Source: Nematostella vectensis
Lineage: Eukaryota > Cnidaria > Anthozoa > Actiniaria > Edwardsiidae
Direction of reading: 5' to 3'
NCBI RefSeq assembly: GCF_932526225.1
Contig: NC_064036.1
Span: forward strand, 14,503,181-14,563,180
Length of the DNA stretch: 60,000 nucleotides
In this document: piece after piece, positions 23,501 to 35,889 of the stretch
Position numbering within the stretch: position 1 is the stretch's first letter
Layout: every line of letters starts with the position of its first letter
Translations under genes and position numbers: made by a program
Notes under the pieces: model-generated
Databases searched by the model: none
Seen by the model: the letters and a program-made list of their open reading frames with translations, nothing else
What the model was told of the DNA's origin: nothing

Positions 23501-26500
23501 CAGTTTGACAAGCAGTCCTAATATCAGTATGACAAGCAGTCCTAATGTCAGTATGACAAGCAGTCTTAGTATCAGTTTGACAAGCAGTCCTAATGTCAGT
23601 ATGACAAGCAGTCCTGATGTCAGTATGACGAGCAGTCCTAATGTTAGTATGACAAGCAGTCCTAGTATCAGTATGACAAGCAGTCGTAATGTCAGTATGA
23701 CAAGCAGTCCTAATGTCAGTATGACAAGCAGTCCTAGTATCAGTATGACAAGCAGTCCTAATGTCAGTATGACAAGCAGTCCAAGTGTTGGTATGACAAG
23801 CAGTCGTAATGTCAGTATGACAAGCAGTCCTAATGTCAGTATGACAAGCAGTCCTAGTATCAGTATGACAAGCAGTCCTAATGTCAGTATGACAAGCAGC
23901 CCAAGTATCAGTATGACAAGCAGTCCTAATGTCAGTATGACAAGCAGTCCTAGTATCAGTATGACAAGCAGTCCTAGTGTTGGTATAACAAGCAGTCCTA
24001 GTATCAGTTTGACAAGCAGTCCTAATGTCAGTATAACAAGCAGTCCTAGTATCAGTTTGACAAGCAGTCCTAATGTCAGTGTGACAAGCAGTCCTAGTAT
24101 CAGTATGACAAGCAGTCCTAATGTCAGTTTGACAAGCAGTCCTAATGTCAGTATGACAAGCAGTCCTAATGTCAGTATGACAAGCAGTCCTAGTGTTGGT
24201 ATAACAAGCAGTCCTAGTATCAGTATGACAAGCAGTCCTAGTGTTGGTATAACAAGCAGTCCTAGTATCAGTTTGACAAGCAGTCCTAATGTCAGTATGA
24301 CAAGCAGTCCTAGTATCAGTTTGATAAGCAGTCCTAATGTCAGTATAACAAGCAGTCCTAGTATCAGTTTGACAAGCAGTCCTAATGTCAGTATGACAAG
24401 CAGTTCTAGTATCAGTTTGACAAGCAGTCCTAATGTCAGTATGACAAGCAGTCCTAATGTCAGTATAACAAGCAGTCCTAGTATTGGAATATCAAGCAGT
24501 CCTGACACGAAAGGTATGTTTATCTCACTGTTTTTATTAATGAAAATACAGTAAATGAGCAACAGCTTACTTACAGGGCAAGGAATGCCTATTCTAAAGA
24601 AACATTACTTTCAGTCACAGAATATAGAAATTATTGAAAGTAATAATTTCGAAAGTTAGTTGGAAACATACCTCCACACATCTGTATTGTTTCAACGTTT
24701 ACCCCTCCCTTACTTACCAAAGAAAATCAACAAACACACAAACACAAAATAATTTGCTGTCTCCTCTGCTTACATATTTCAAGAAATTATAATAATTCAC
24801 AGCTCAAATAAAAAAAATGAAACCCTACTCTTTCATTGTTTAATCTTTTCAGTAAGACCTACTCTTGACTGCATTATCAATGAAAAAGGTAACTTACAAT
24901 ACTTCTATTACAAAGTGTAGCCTTTTATTTGAAATTCAAAATGCATCATAATCTTTTATTTGCTGACATTTTTTATTGTTGACGTTTATATGGGAAATGA
25001 TGTCAAATTATTTCAATTGTTTAAAAAATGTTGAATAAAAATGATTTTTTATTTGGATTATCAGAACCTGGTAAGGGTTGGACAAGTGTTTTCAGATTGC
25101 TGAAAGATAAGGTTTTAAGAATCTGAGATCTAGATTTTTCTGTTTTCAGAATACAGTAATAGAAAACAAATCTGAGTTTATTAAACTGATTTTCCAACAT
25201 ACAGTGTTAAAATGTATAGCAATTAAAAAACATGCTTTTAAAGCTTGTAATATTTGAGGTAGGAATGACTTGAAGATTGGAGAAAAATACAATAGTGAGA
25301 CTCACTGAAGAAAGTATGAAATTCTGAGATATTGGCCATTTCTAAAGAGCATTTGCCAACAATCTGAGTGTTTCAAGCGGAGCGTATTTTTTGTGTTACA
25401 GTGATTCAGAGAAATAATGTTGAAAATTGTACAGCTTACCTAAGTCATTTTTTGTATAGTTCATGATTGGTGCATTTCCTTGGCATTATTTTGAAAGAAA
25501 ATAAACCAAAAGCTCTTCTCAGAAAAATAAATTCTCTGTGGGATATAATTTTAGCCCAAATATCAGGCGATTTTCTTTTTCAAAAGTCAGCGAGGAAAAA
25601 TAAAAATACCTCATTTTTCGCTTCCGAGAATATACTTCATAGGGAACAATAAAAGGGCCTGATATAAGGCATAAATAATTTGAAGGCCCATCCTGTTCAC
25701 AAGGTCATTAGTATTGTTCTCTGGCAAACTTTTAACAACAAAATAAGGTACAATGTCACAAAAGCAGTTTACTCTGTATGTTTTTGTGGTGCCAACAATA
25801 AGCAGCTGCCACAAAAGCTAGTGTATACTACAGTATGTGTTTGTGGCAGCCATAATCGCTAGCGCAATACAATACTTGTTACAGTAGCCATAGTATACTA
25901 CAGTATATTGTAAAATATGGCATACAGTATACAGTAGTATACTGTCCTGTACTATTATTACTTCTTACCTGACTGAGTGTTCTGTGGTACTCATGTTGTA
26001 CTATACCTTACCATTAGGTGATACAACAGTATGTAACACCTGATGGTGTATTACATTATACAACAAAGTGTGCCAGCTACAGTATTGTGTACTGTAACAT
26101 ACCAATGATGCTATTGTATGTGACAACAATAGTATACAGTATAAATACGTGGTACATGTACATCATAGTACTGGATATTGTGACAACAGAGGTACTGTAA
26201 ATTATATAATACAGTACTACAGTTGTTTATGTGAAATGTGTGGTACTATTATAATCATACCACCTGGTCTTATTTGACATTTGTGGTATTGTATTTTATT
26301 ATTATATACTACTGGGTGTGATACATAATGGTACTGTTATTGTTATCATATTACAGAGTGTTAAAGTATACCTGTTTCACTGTAAATTATATTGTATCAA
26401 TACCACTGGAGTGTTGTGACATGCATGGTACTGCAAATAATATAATATACCAATGGTTGTTGTGTGACACTTGTGGTACTGTATCAAATAACCTCGTACC

Positions 26501-27056
26501 ATTGGATATGTGACACTACCTGTAGTATGTCTTGTTATGATGCTCTATATACTCATCATAGTTTGTGATTTAACATTGTGTCTTTCTGTTTTGTCAATCA
26601 ATCAATGAATATGTGTTATTTGTTCCATTATATATGATTTCATAATTCTTTAAAAAACACATTATTCATGAAAATGTAGAAAAGATAGTATTTTAAAAAA
26701 ATCTTTATGACCTCTTCTGTCTTGAAGAAAACAAGAAGAACTGCAATTTCAAATTAGTAGCCAACGAAGCTTTGCTCCCATTAAAAATCACTTAATCTCT
26801 TCTTTATCTCCACAGAAACCAAAAGATCGATGAACTCATGAGATCAGCAAACTCAATTATGAGTAGTCAAGGCTATTCTGCTTTTATTCGACATCATTAT
26901 GCTTTCTCTCCACATAGCAAAGAAAAAATGTAATTTTACTGTACATTTAACTAATTCCTTGCTGTTTTGATCTGTTTTTATTCTACTTAGACAATACTGT
27001 TTTGGATGGGTCAATACACAAGATGACGAAAAAAAAAACTCCCTCATTAGCAACAG
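20530..27056 (+). CDS. Secreted or truncated mucin-like gene with 8-residue repeat exon (gene 3)
   Basis: Exons supported by splice sites and phase: 20530-20590 (signal peptide MTRMTTSLLLLLPLVTGQTS), 22264-24513 (2250 nt, Ser/Thr repeat domain), 24853-24888 (36 nt), a possible 6-nt exon 25065-25070 (encoding EP), and 26991-27056 (66 nt, Lys/Thr-rich). All joins are phase 1, as in genes 1 and 2. I find no SEA exon or membrane exon before MRI1 begins on the other strand at 27463. If the last donor is skipped, the frame stops about 20 codons on and an AATAAA follows at 27114-27119. The gene is therefore either a secreted mucin derived from the receptor family by loss of its 3' half, or a decaying copy. 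The first two exons are firm; the later ones are tentative. Confidence 0.6.
20851..20990 (+). mobile_element. MITE of the GAGTGGTTTTCAAAA family
   Basis: A copy with AGAGTTGTTTTCAAGA at the left and TTTTGAAAACTACTCT at the right, in the first intron of gene 3. It is slightly more diverged than the copy at 16594. Confidence 0.75.
22353..24500 (+). repeat. 24-bp coding minisatellite, about 89 copies
   Basis: Unit ATGACAAGCAGTCCTAATGT plus CAGT, encoding M-T-S-S-P-N-V-S with common variants SIS, VG, L or I for M, and R for P. I see no indel across roughly 2.1 kb, so the frame is kept throughout. Because 24 is a multiple of three, the reverse strand is also open for 750 codons, a shadow with no splice context. 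The repeat is rich in Ser and Thr and fits an O-glycosylated stalk. Confidence 0.95.
25071..26990. other. Gene 3 intron with degenerate GTGGTACTGTA-type repeat
   Basis: From about 25900 to 26530 the sequence is a decayed tandem array of 45-50-bp units sharing TGTGACA, TGGTACTGTA and ATAATATACCA pieces. Outside it, I see nothing that resembles a gene. A run at 26815 (CTCCACAG then AAACCAAAAG) resembles a splice acceptor but hits a stop after seven codons. Confidence 0.5.
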
Positions 27057-27462
27057 GTACAGTAAAGTCTTTAGCCTTTCTGCTTTTAACACAAAAACAT
27101 TACATAGCTATACAATAAATGTACACAGATTATGTTGTTCGGATAGTTCTAATTACCATGGTAGTGGTGCAGGATCATGTAGTCCAGGGGTGGGTGGCAG
27201 CCTCCTCTATTACCCCATGGACAGAACTTTACAAAGGAATAAAATAAAATGCTGCCTGCTCCCCAAATTCAAGGAATAACTGTGGCCACCCCCCCCCCCC
27301 CCCCCACCCACAAAAAAGGGGGGATTGTATGGCCATAGGGAAAGAATGGAACTAACCTTCAGCCTTTTGCTCTGACATTGTGCTGCAGACTGTCTCTATC
27401 AAATCATACTTTAAATGTTCTTTTTTTCCCTCTGATTTTCAATAATGTCAAAATCCTTCGAG
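27057..27462. other. Region between gene 3 and MRI1
   Basis: It contains AATAAA at 27114-27119, a long C run at 27291-27306, and the 3' flank of MRI1. No exon is supported. Confidence 0.5.
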
Positions 27463-29860
27463 TCATCCCTTCAGTGCAAGCAGTTTGTCTTTCATCTCCT
27501 GAGGGGAGAAGGTCCCATGCTCGGTGACAATGCCAGTTATGAGTCCTGCAGGTGTTACATCAAAGGCTGGGTTCCAGACCCCAATCCCTGATGCTGCCAC
27601 AGGTATTCCTTTAACAGATGTCAGTTCCAAAGGTGATCTCTCCTCTATCACAATAGCATCTCCATTGACCAAAGAGAAATCAATTGAGGTCACAGGAGCA
27701 GCTACATAGAAAGGAATCTCATGATGCTTAGCTGGAGCAAAAAAAGAAACATTTTCATTATGACAATTATTCAATGTATTGTCCTTTCAAACCCTAGACA
27801 AACAAAACACAAGTACATGAAAGTTGTCGCAAGCTTTGACTTGCACTAACTTGCTATGAAGTGGGCAAACAAAAAGCAAGTTTTGATGCAAGTTGGCTGT
27901 TTTGAGTTCCAGCACGTGCTGTTGACAACAAAGCCATTAGTGCAGCCACTCAGGAACATTAGTGTGTATTGGCTTTAACTACAAATAACTTGCATTTTGC
28001 ATCTTGAGTTGAAATTGATTCTAATCCTGATCACAGGTTTCTTAAAAAAGAGTCAAAAGCTGACAAAAAACACTGGGTGCTGGTTCCTGAACATAGATGG
28101 CTGCTTTTGGAACACCCTGGAAAACCTCTTTTACTGGAAATCTCCTTTTTCTATGGGAAACAAAGCAATAGTCAAGTATAATCTTCATACTAATCAGATT
28201 CAACATTGAAAAAACATGGCCATTTGTTGGAAACACAAGAAAAAAGTTATAACGCCAAATAAACAAACAAAAACCTTTGTTACTGTATTTAGCCAAGATA
28301 AGATATGTAAGGCCATCATATCTTCTACGTAATTTAATATGTGAGAACTCACCTGCAAGTGCTAACTGATAGGTGCCAATCTTATTAGCGGTATCACCAT
28401 TACATGCTATCCTATCAGCCCCCACAACAACAGCACTAATCTTCTTTGTTTTCATTGCCATAGATACTGCGGAGTCAGCAATCAGTGTTGATGGTATCTT
28501 TTCATACACCAGTTCATATGCAGTCAGCCTAGAGCCCTGGTTGTATGGCCTGGTCTCTGTGCAGTATACATGCTCAAGTTGCTTCATTTCATGTATGGAG
28601 CGTATAACTCCTAAGCCTGTGCCATACCCAGCTGTAGCCAATGAGCCTGTGTTGCAGTGAGTAAGCATGCGGACTGGACCACCAACAGCACCAAGAATAC
28701 TCTCTGCTCCGAATTTCCCAATTGCTTTATTCTGAGCAATGTCCTCAGAAAGCATACCTTCTATTTTTGAAAGAAGCTTTTGTTTCATATCTTTTGGAGA
28801 ACATTTGGTTAAATCTGCTACAAATGCAGTAAGCTCTATAACAGCATTGGTCATGTTTACGGCTGTGGGCCTTGCTGTGTTTAGATATTGCAGTTTTTGC
28901 TTCACAAACTCTGCAAGTTCTTCTGATGATGCAAAGGGTTTGGAATAGATTTCTGCGGCCAAACTCAGAGCACCAACAATGGCAATTGCAGGGGCCCCAC
29001 GTACCTAAAAGAACCAAATTACAGTATTATAACATGAATACACATATTTGCATATAGTAAGACTTTCATTTTTCTTTGGGGGGGGGGGGTTGCTTTATTG
29101 TTGGAAGTTTGTGAGAGTAGCCAAAAGCAGACTTTAGATCCAAAAACCATGCAATTCAATTTCTAGACATGATTGTTTGCACAGTCTACACACATGGGTA
29201 CAATATTATGGTGATATGATATAAATGTTCCTGCGATTGTCATCAAGGCCTTTCCCTTATCCAGCACATTAACTCTTCTATGCAGCTACATAGCTGTCAA
29301 CCTTGCTTTAGGAAAAAATATTGAGAAAATACAGTGAATGTAACAGAAGTACCTAGATAGCTAATTCGGGAGAATACAGTTCATGTATGGATATTTCAAG
29401 AAAATAAGGCTCAAGAAAAGTTTGAAAATCTTAAGAACCCCGTCTAATGCGGGAGAGTTGACAGGTATGCAGCTATGTCAACCTGTGAGCTACCAGAAGA
29501 CCACAGGGAGACTGAGTTGTGTAGGAGAGTTTAGGTGTGAGCAATGCCTAGTCTAGCCTGGTTTATCTGACAAGTGTAACGAACGATCACGTGCCGTCAA
29601 TAATCATGTGCCGTCTGATAAATCAGGCTTTGACTAGTCTCACATCCAACAAAAGTGATAAGTTATAGATATAACAATTAGTCACGTGTGGTCCATGTGT
29701 ACAGAAGTGAATACAGTGACCATGACACCTTCATTTCTCTAATAGCCTTCCAGCCGTCTTCTGTGTCCGACACGACCTCATACGTGGACTCATGAGGCAA
29801 AAGCAACTGATTCAGGATCTCGAGCCTCCCTTTTTTATATTTTATCGCTTCTAAGCTCAT
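27463..29860 (-). CDS. MRI1: Methylthioribose-1-phosphate isomerase
   Basis: Three exons on the minus strand: 29860-29729, 29004-28353, 27731-27463, joining in frame to 350 residues (the family is usually about 350-370). The enzyme converts 5-methylthioribose-1-phosphate to 5-methylthioribulose-1-phosphate in the cytosolic methionine salvage pathway. It belongs to the eIF2B alpha/beta/delta-related family. The N-terminus [20 protein letters not shown] is typical, followed by [16 protein letters not shown] across the first intron. The catalytic cysteine is in [11 protein letters not shown] (Cys161) and the catalytic aspartate in [12 protein letters not shown] (Asp241), matching the Cys/Asp pair of bacterial enzymes. 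[16 protein letters not shown] is the substrate loop. The C-terminal exon supplies [11 protein letters not shown] and EERSP. It is divergent from ADAR with 332 bp between start codons. It looks intact. Confidence 0.95.
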
Positions 29861-30192
29861 TTTATATTTGCTCGGATGCAGTCCTCTGTACCATAGTTCT
29901 ACTTATTCCCGCTTTGTAGCTGCGTAACCTAGCCAGTTACACACAGGGAACCCAATTTTAGAACAGCAACAAAGGATGAATGGCGTTGCCTATGACTTAA
30001 AAGTCATAAACAAGTTATATAGATAGATGGAAAAATTACGAGAACTTGAATATATGAGCTAGATGAGAATTGAAGGTTTTCACTCTGAAATTAAACTTTT
30101 TTAGATAAAATGTGCGGTACACAAGAGTACCACAGGTAACCCAAAGCTAACGAAAGTGAAAGTAAAGAGTTCGGGGAAATTCCCTAATCAAA
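29861..30192. promoter_or_regulatory. Probable bidirectional promoter of MRI1 and ADAR
   Basis: This 332-bp gap separates the ATG of MRI1 (minus) from the ATG of ADAR (plus). Both 5' untranslated regions must fit or be spliced here. There is no TATA box at a sensible place for either gene, as is common for shared housekeeping promoters. This is inferred from layout only. Confidence 0.55.
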
Positions 30193-33100
30193 ATGGCTGA
30201 CATGCAAAGTCTTTATGACGCGGTCATAGAGGCTTTGAATAGCTCAGGCTCGCCGCTTACAATCGACGAACTAATGGCTTATACTGGAATAGACTTTGAA
30301 GCAGAACTGGAGACCGTGGTCGATGGGTTATCTAGGTCTGGGATTGTGCATTGTAGAACCCAAAATCCAAATGCCTGGGTACTTGTTCCTGGATCTTTTC
30401 ATCAAGACGAAAACATGGAATGGCCTTTTCAAGGTAATGCTAACTTACTTAGCGTATGCTACTTGGTGTAAATGATTTCTGCAATGTGAGTTTAGTAATG
30501 ATTTCGATTTTGTCATGTCACAAAGTTGTCACTCTTTCCTTATCCAAACATTTTCCCCCAGCAAATTCTAGCTATGCATCTGAGCAGAGGCCAAATGTAC
30601 TCATGAAGGCAGGTAGCTCACACTGCCTAAAAAAAATATGCGGGAGATGCTATTTTATTATGGGAAGGGAGATGTAGAATAACTAGGATATCAATAGTTT
30701 TTTCTTCACAAAAAGTTAGAAAGTTCAATTATAAGCAAGAGTACAGTATTACAATAAGTTATAATAGCATGGCACAAGGGAAATTTAGTGATTAAATGTC
30801 TCTGAACTGAGGGAAGATTAGTGGACTTTAACTAGTCATCCTGAGGTTAATAATATAATACCATGATCACCAAGGAAAAAACTGGCAACTACAAGTAATA
30901 TTAGGTTGGATGAGCAAACACTGTTCAATGAATCAGGGCATTGCATACACATTGTTTTATCCCTCTAGAGACCATTACATTTTTACAAATAATTCTCAAA
31001 TCAAACATAGTTGTACATAGTTGCTCTACATATCTACAGTTTAGTTGTTTGACGTCATTAGCACGCATGTGTATCAATCAAAATCATCCCACATGGGGAT
31101 GACGGAAATTTTGGAAACTAAATCTCCCTCATCATTAATACATAAAAACAAAAGAACCCTAGGTGATCATGCTATTACTTATGGTTATTATTATATCAGA
31201 GTTCATTCAGTAAAATCTTTTTTACCATTTTACAGGGGGTGTAGCAATCACAAATCACAGACCACATTTTCACAGAAGGAGTTAAAAAAGTGGTTTTCAT
31301 GAATTACAGAAATTATATTATTATAGTGGCTTAAAATATAAAAGCAGAATGCAAAATCAATAAATAAAAAGTCATAAACATGATTAAAATTGCAAACAAT
31401 TATTCTGTTTTGTATGTATATAGACCAAAAGTTACATTTCACTGATGTCAAGGTTTGAACTCGTGTTTTTTATGCAAGAGAAAGTTGTTAATTCACATGT
31501 CACAAGGACATAGGATATCTCATTAGTCATATAATTTCCGTTTTCACGAATCATGGAGCAAAATTGGGTCTTATCACAGGTCAAGGATAACCTTTCCCCG
31601 ACCCCCTGATTTAAAAAAAAATTAGCATTTAACTTGACTAATTGACTACTATTGGCTATGTAATTGTTTAGTTGTCTTCCATTAAAATGAACCTTTAAAA
31701 TAATGGTTCAAGTTACCATGAGTTTGAGGTTATTGAGGGTGAAAAGAATATAAGAAAAAAAAACTCGAGAGAAATAGAAATAAAGTTTTGGGAGGTTCAA
31801 TTTTCCAAAGCTTCAAGTTATCAGGAAAAAAGTGGTCACAGAGGTTTGTTACCAGCAAGAATTCAAGAACCTTTTTTTGTCTACGAATAGTGCAATAGTC
31901 AGTCAACCATCTAGGATGGCAATTTTTGGTCAGGTTGTACAACTAACTTTACATGCTATTCCCAGATGAGAGTAGATTTTCAATTCTCGGCAGTTAGAAA
32001 ACTACAAATTTTGCTATAATCATATTTAATTCCTTTTTTTTTCTGAGTAGATGAAAATGACTATTACAACAGTGAATCGCATGTTGACATAGACGAAGCC
32101 CCCATTGATCCTTGGGTGGATGAAGATCTGATTGATCCATATGGCAGCCTAGCAGACCAAATCATGGATGTATTGAGCGCAGGCAATGGATCCTTTACCA
32201 TCACTGGAATACTTGACAATGTAGTGATGTCCACATGTAATACCGATGTGATGGACTGCTTGCTATCACTTGAGAGGCAGGGTGTGGTGGTGAAAGCGAG
32301 AAATGACCCACCATGCTGGCGGGTGTCTGAAACGGCTTTGCATGAGAGATTGCCCAGTGCATCATCTGAAAGAGAAGGGCTCAGGCAGGATAACAATGAG
32401 ATGAGCACATCTCCCATCGCTGGTAGGTATTTTGATTTTGGATAAATTTCTGTTTGAGGGAGTTCATTCCCCTTAGCATTACAATATTCTGCAACATTTA
32501 CCTGTGTTGATTTGTGTCCTTAATATACAGGTGCATAGGGCAATTGAACATGAAAATTTTGCCTTACCTTCTTAAAATATGATGTTTATCTTCTGGTGTG
32601 TGCATTTTGTTATTATGAATTAGGTAATCATTCTAAAAATGATAATATAAATATATATAATTAGGCAGAGAGAATTAGTGCATAAGAAGCAATGCTAATT
32701 GGGATTATGAGCAGAAGTATTGAGTTCTATGCTTTTTTTGCTTCTCTAATGTCTTCTTATTTTATTTAAGAACAAGCCGGCGGCCCTGTTAATGACTTTA
32801 TGGGTAAACAGAATCGCATTATCCCGAATAACATGAATAACAGTACGTCATCTCAACATATGCAAGAAGGACAAGCTATTCATTCAGAAGAAAAACCCAA
32901 AATGAATTTGCAGTATCAGCAACAACCACAACAGCAGCGACAGCAGCGACAACAACTACAACAGCAGCAAATACAACACCACAAACAGCACCTGCAACAA
33001 CAGCGGCAGCAGCGACAACAACTACAACAGCAGCAAATACAACACCATAAACAGCACCTGCAACAACAGCGGCAGCAGGAGATACAACCAGTTCAACCCA

Positions 33101-35889
33101 GCAGACCGCCTCCCAGAGGAGGATGTCCCCCTCCTCCATCCGCTGCACTCTTTCAATCCCTGATGACACAAAGCACAAGGCCTGCTGCCCCAGTTATTCT
33201 GGCAGGGTGCGGGAGGGCTATACAGAACCAGCCACCAATGAACCCGGCACCCACTCGTCATATACCAGGGATCGCACCTACTTTTAACAATCCAAGACCA
33301 ATGCCATCTGTACGGCCAGGATTTCAGCAGCCTCAGACTAATGCCTCTATGACGTTTGCTGGACGAGGTCGAGGAAATTCGGCTAAAGGTTTACCTAGTC
33401 TTATGGATCAAATGGTGCACACCCAGAACAATTATCCTGTCAACGAGGGTAATACTTCTGACAGACATAACAATATAAGCGAAGAAACACCTCAAAACCC
33501 GCATAACACATCTTTTACCCCAACTGTTCCATCGTTTGGACGAGGTCAAATTCTGAACAGGATACAGAATGATGTAAACTTGAATACAAATCAGGTCAAG
33601 CCTAGTGTAGAAAAGCCCCAGATCCCCTCTTCCTCATCTTCAGGAGGACGTCCAAAGAACCTCCCTCCTCCTCCAACGGCAGGTTTATATCAGAATCTTG
33701 TAGACAGAGGCCCACAGTCGACCAGGGCAAGATTATCCCGGTCACATTCTAGTAATTCCACGAAAAGTTTAACTGCTCTAGAGTCGCGTGTATTAGAGTT
33801 TATGAGACGAGAGAGTCGCCCTTGTCAGGTGTTACAGATAGCCAAAAGCGTTGGCTGCCAAACCAAGAAAGAGGTCAACCCAACCTTGTACCATTTGCAG
33901 ACGCTAGGGCTTATTATCAAGATGCACGATCATCCCCCGACATGGCGGCTTAGGTCAGAGACAAGTGCTCTGGACATCTCCCTCGAGATTGCAGAGAGAC
34001 CGCGCGATGAGGAAGACGTCGAGTTTTATCAAGATGAGAGCCACAGCGCAGGACATGTGCTTCCCCAGAAGCGACCACACTCTACTGAAGGGCGCAGGGA
34101 GACTCCCTCTCCAGGGGCTGGGAGACAACTCGTGTCAAGAGGGCCACCGGCTCCACCAGCCCAGCTTTTGCAGCGTGACAGTACTCCTATGCAGTCAGCT
34201 GTAGCACCCATGCAGATGGAAGGTGGCTCGCAGTATTCAAGAGGAGTGCCTATGCAGACGGGTGATGGTCAACTGCAGCGTGGAACGCTTCTGTTACAGC
34301 AGACTAGGGGTTCAGCGCCTCAGAGCAGAGATCAAGCTATGCCGCTGTATGGGGGTCCGTCTGGTTCACCTTCTCCCAGATTCGAAGGACCTCAGATGCA
34401 GTCACTCTCTAGAGAGGCCTACGCTGCTATCAACAAAAACCCAGTAAGTGCCCTCAACGAATACGCGCAGAAGAACCGCATGGAAGTCGCCTTTGAGGTC
34501 GTCAAAGACGGCCGTAACTTTAACAGGCCACCTTTCACGATGTTCGCCAGGGTAGGGCCGCACAGATTCCCATCTGCCACATCAAGCAATATGAAAGATG
34601 CGCGTCGGGAGGCTGCCGATATGGCACTTCGGGCAATAGTAGGACAAAGCGCGTCTGGTTCTGGTCCAACTTCGGGTAGGTCCAAAGAGGTATTCTTATC
34701 ACAGCCATCCCCTGGCAGCTTGTCAGGAGTTCGTACGCATTTTGATCTGATCGCAGCGTTGGCGCACCACGCGTTTTTGCAAATTGCGGCTTCCATCCCG
34801 GACAAATTTGCAGGTCGTAAGGTCGTAGCCTGCATTATTATGAAAGCATCACTTGAGGATTCCGGTCGAGTTGTGTCTCTCGGTGCTGGCAACCGCTGTG
34901 TGACGGGACAGAGACTAAGCATGGAGGGAAAAGTAGTTAATGACTCTCATGCCGAGATAATCGCACGCCGGTCTTTACTGAGGTTCTTTTACGCCCAACT
35001 GCACGCACATTTCGATGGACAAAAGTCTATATTTGAAAAGCGAAACAATAGCCGTAGGTTGGCCGTACGGCAAGGCGTGTCCTTCCATTTATACATAAGC
35101 ACTGCACCTTGTGGTGACGGAGCCCTGTTTACACCAAGAGAGGGATTGAACACTGATCTCTCGGAGAGTAAAATGGAACATAAGCCAGCTTTCACGTCCA
35201 AGCTACAAGGAATTCTGAGAACCAAGATCGAAGACGGAGAAGGTACGATTCCGGTGGACCCATCGGACGGGCCTCAAACATGGGACGGACTGGTTCAGGG
35301 TGGCAGGCTCCGGACTATGTCATGCAGTGATAAGATTTGTAGGTGGAATGCGTTGGGTCTACAGGGCGCGTTACTCAGTCACTTCATCGAGCCGGTATAT
35401 CTAGAGTCGCTCACATTGGGTTACCTATACGACCACGGGCACCTCGCGCGGGCAGTCTGTTGTCGACTCCAGCACAAGGTGGACCTAGGGGCGGAGCTCA
35501 CGGGCTCGTTCCGCGTCAATCACCCATGGCTAGGACGCGTGACTGCCTACGATCCACCGCGCGAGACGGAGAAAACAAATAACCTGAGCGTGAACTGGAT
35601 GCACACTGACACGTGCGCTGAGGTCACCGATGGGAGGACTGGGGCGTGTCTGACGCGCACTAACAACAGCTTCACGCCCTCGCGGTTGTGCAAGGCCGCG
35701 TTATTCGAGTCGTTTAAAGAACTGTGTCAGAGAACTGACAGAGAAGATCTGCTTCACGCTGACACTTACAGCCAAGCTAAGCAAATGGCGGTGGAGTTCC
35801 AGAATGCTAAGCGAGAACTCTTTGAGTGCTTTCAGAAGTCAAGATATGGGCAGTGGGTCAGTAAGCCAATGGAGCAAGAAATGTTTTAG
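30193..35889 (+). CDS. ADAR: Double-stranded RNA adenosine deaminase with three Z-alpha-like domains
   Basis: Exons 30193-30433, 32051-32422, 32771-35889, both introns phase 1, giving 1243 residues. The enzyme deaminates adenosine to inosine in double-stranded RNA. Domains in order: a winged helix at about 3-72, a second at about 115-180 (each in its own exon), a Gln-rich and Pro-rich linker, a clear Z-alpha at about 541-601 (LESRVLEFMRRES, with PPTWRL at its end), one double-stranded-RNA-binding domain at about 761-829 (NPVSALNEYAQK to ADMALRAIV), and the deaminase domain from about 862. Zinc ligands and catalytic glutamate are present: HAE (His931, Glu933), PCGDG (Cys985), SCSDK (Cys1056). 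The first two winged helices are diverged, and Z-form binding by them is uncertain; the third keeps the PxxW-type wing. The architecture is ADAR1-like, with one RNA-binding domain instead of the three in mammals. The start was chosen as the first ATG of the exon, in good context. Confidence 0.95.
32920..33080 (+). repeat. Gln-rich coding repeat in ADAR linker
   Basis: A 66-nt unit encoding RQQRQQLQQQQIQHHKQHLQ plus QQ is present twice in a row with one silent difference, within a CAG/CAA-rich tract of the third ADAR exon. It lies in the disordered linker between winged helices two and three. Confidence 0.85.

Noticed and set aside
22310-24562. 750-codon minus-strand open frame (repeating LVILTLGL)
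   Set aside because: It is the reverse of the 24-bp coding repeat. The unit length is a multiple of three, so both strands stay open; the plus strand has a signal exon and splice sites and the minus strand has none.
27057-27130. Membrane or SEA exon ending gene 3
   Set aside because: Read-through gives only about 20 residues with a short hydrophobic run before a stop; too short for a membrane anchor to be claimed.
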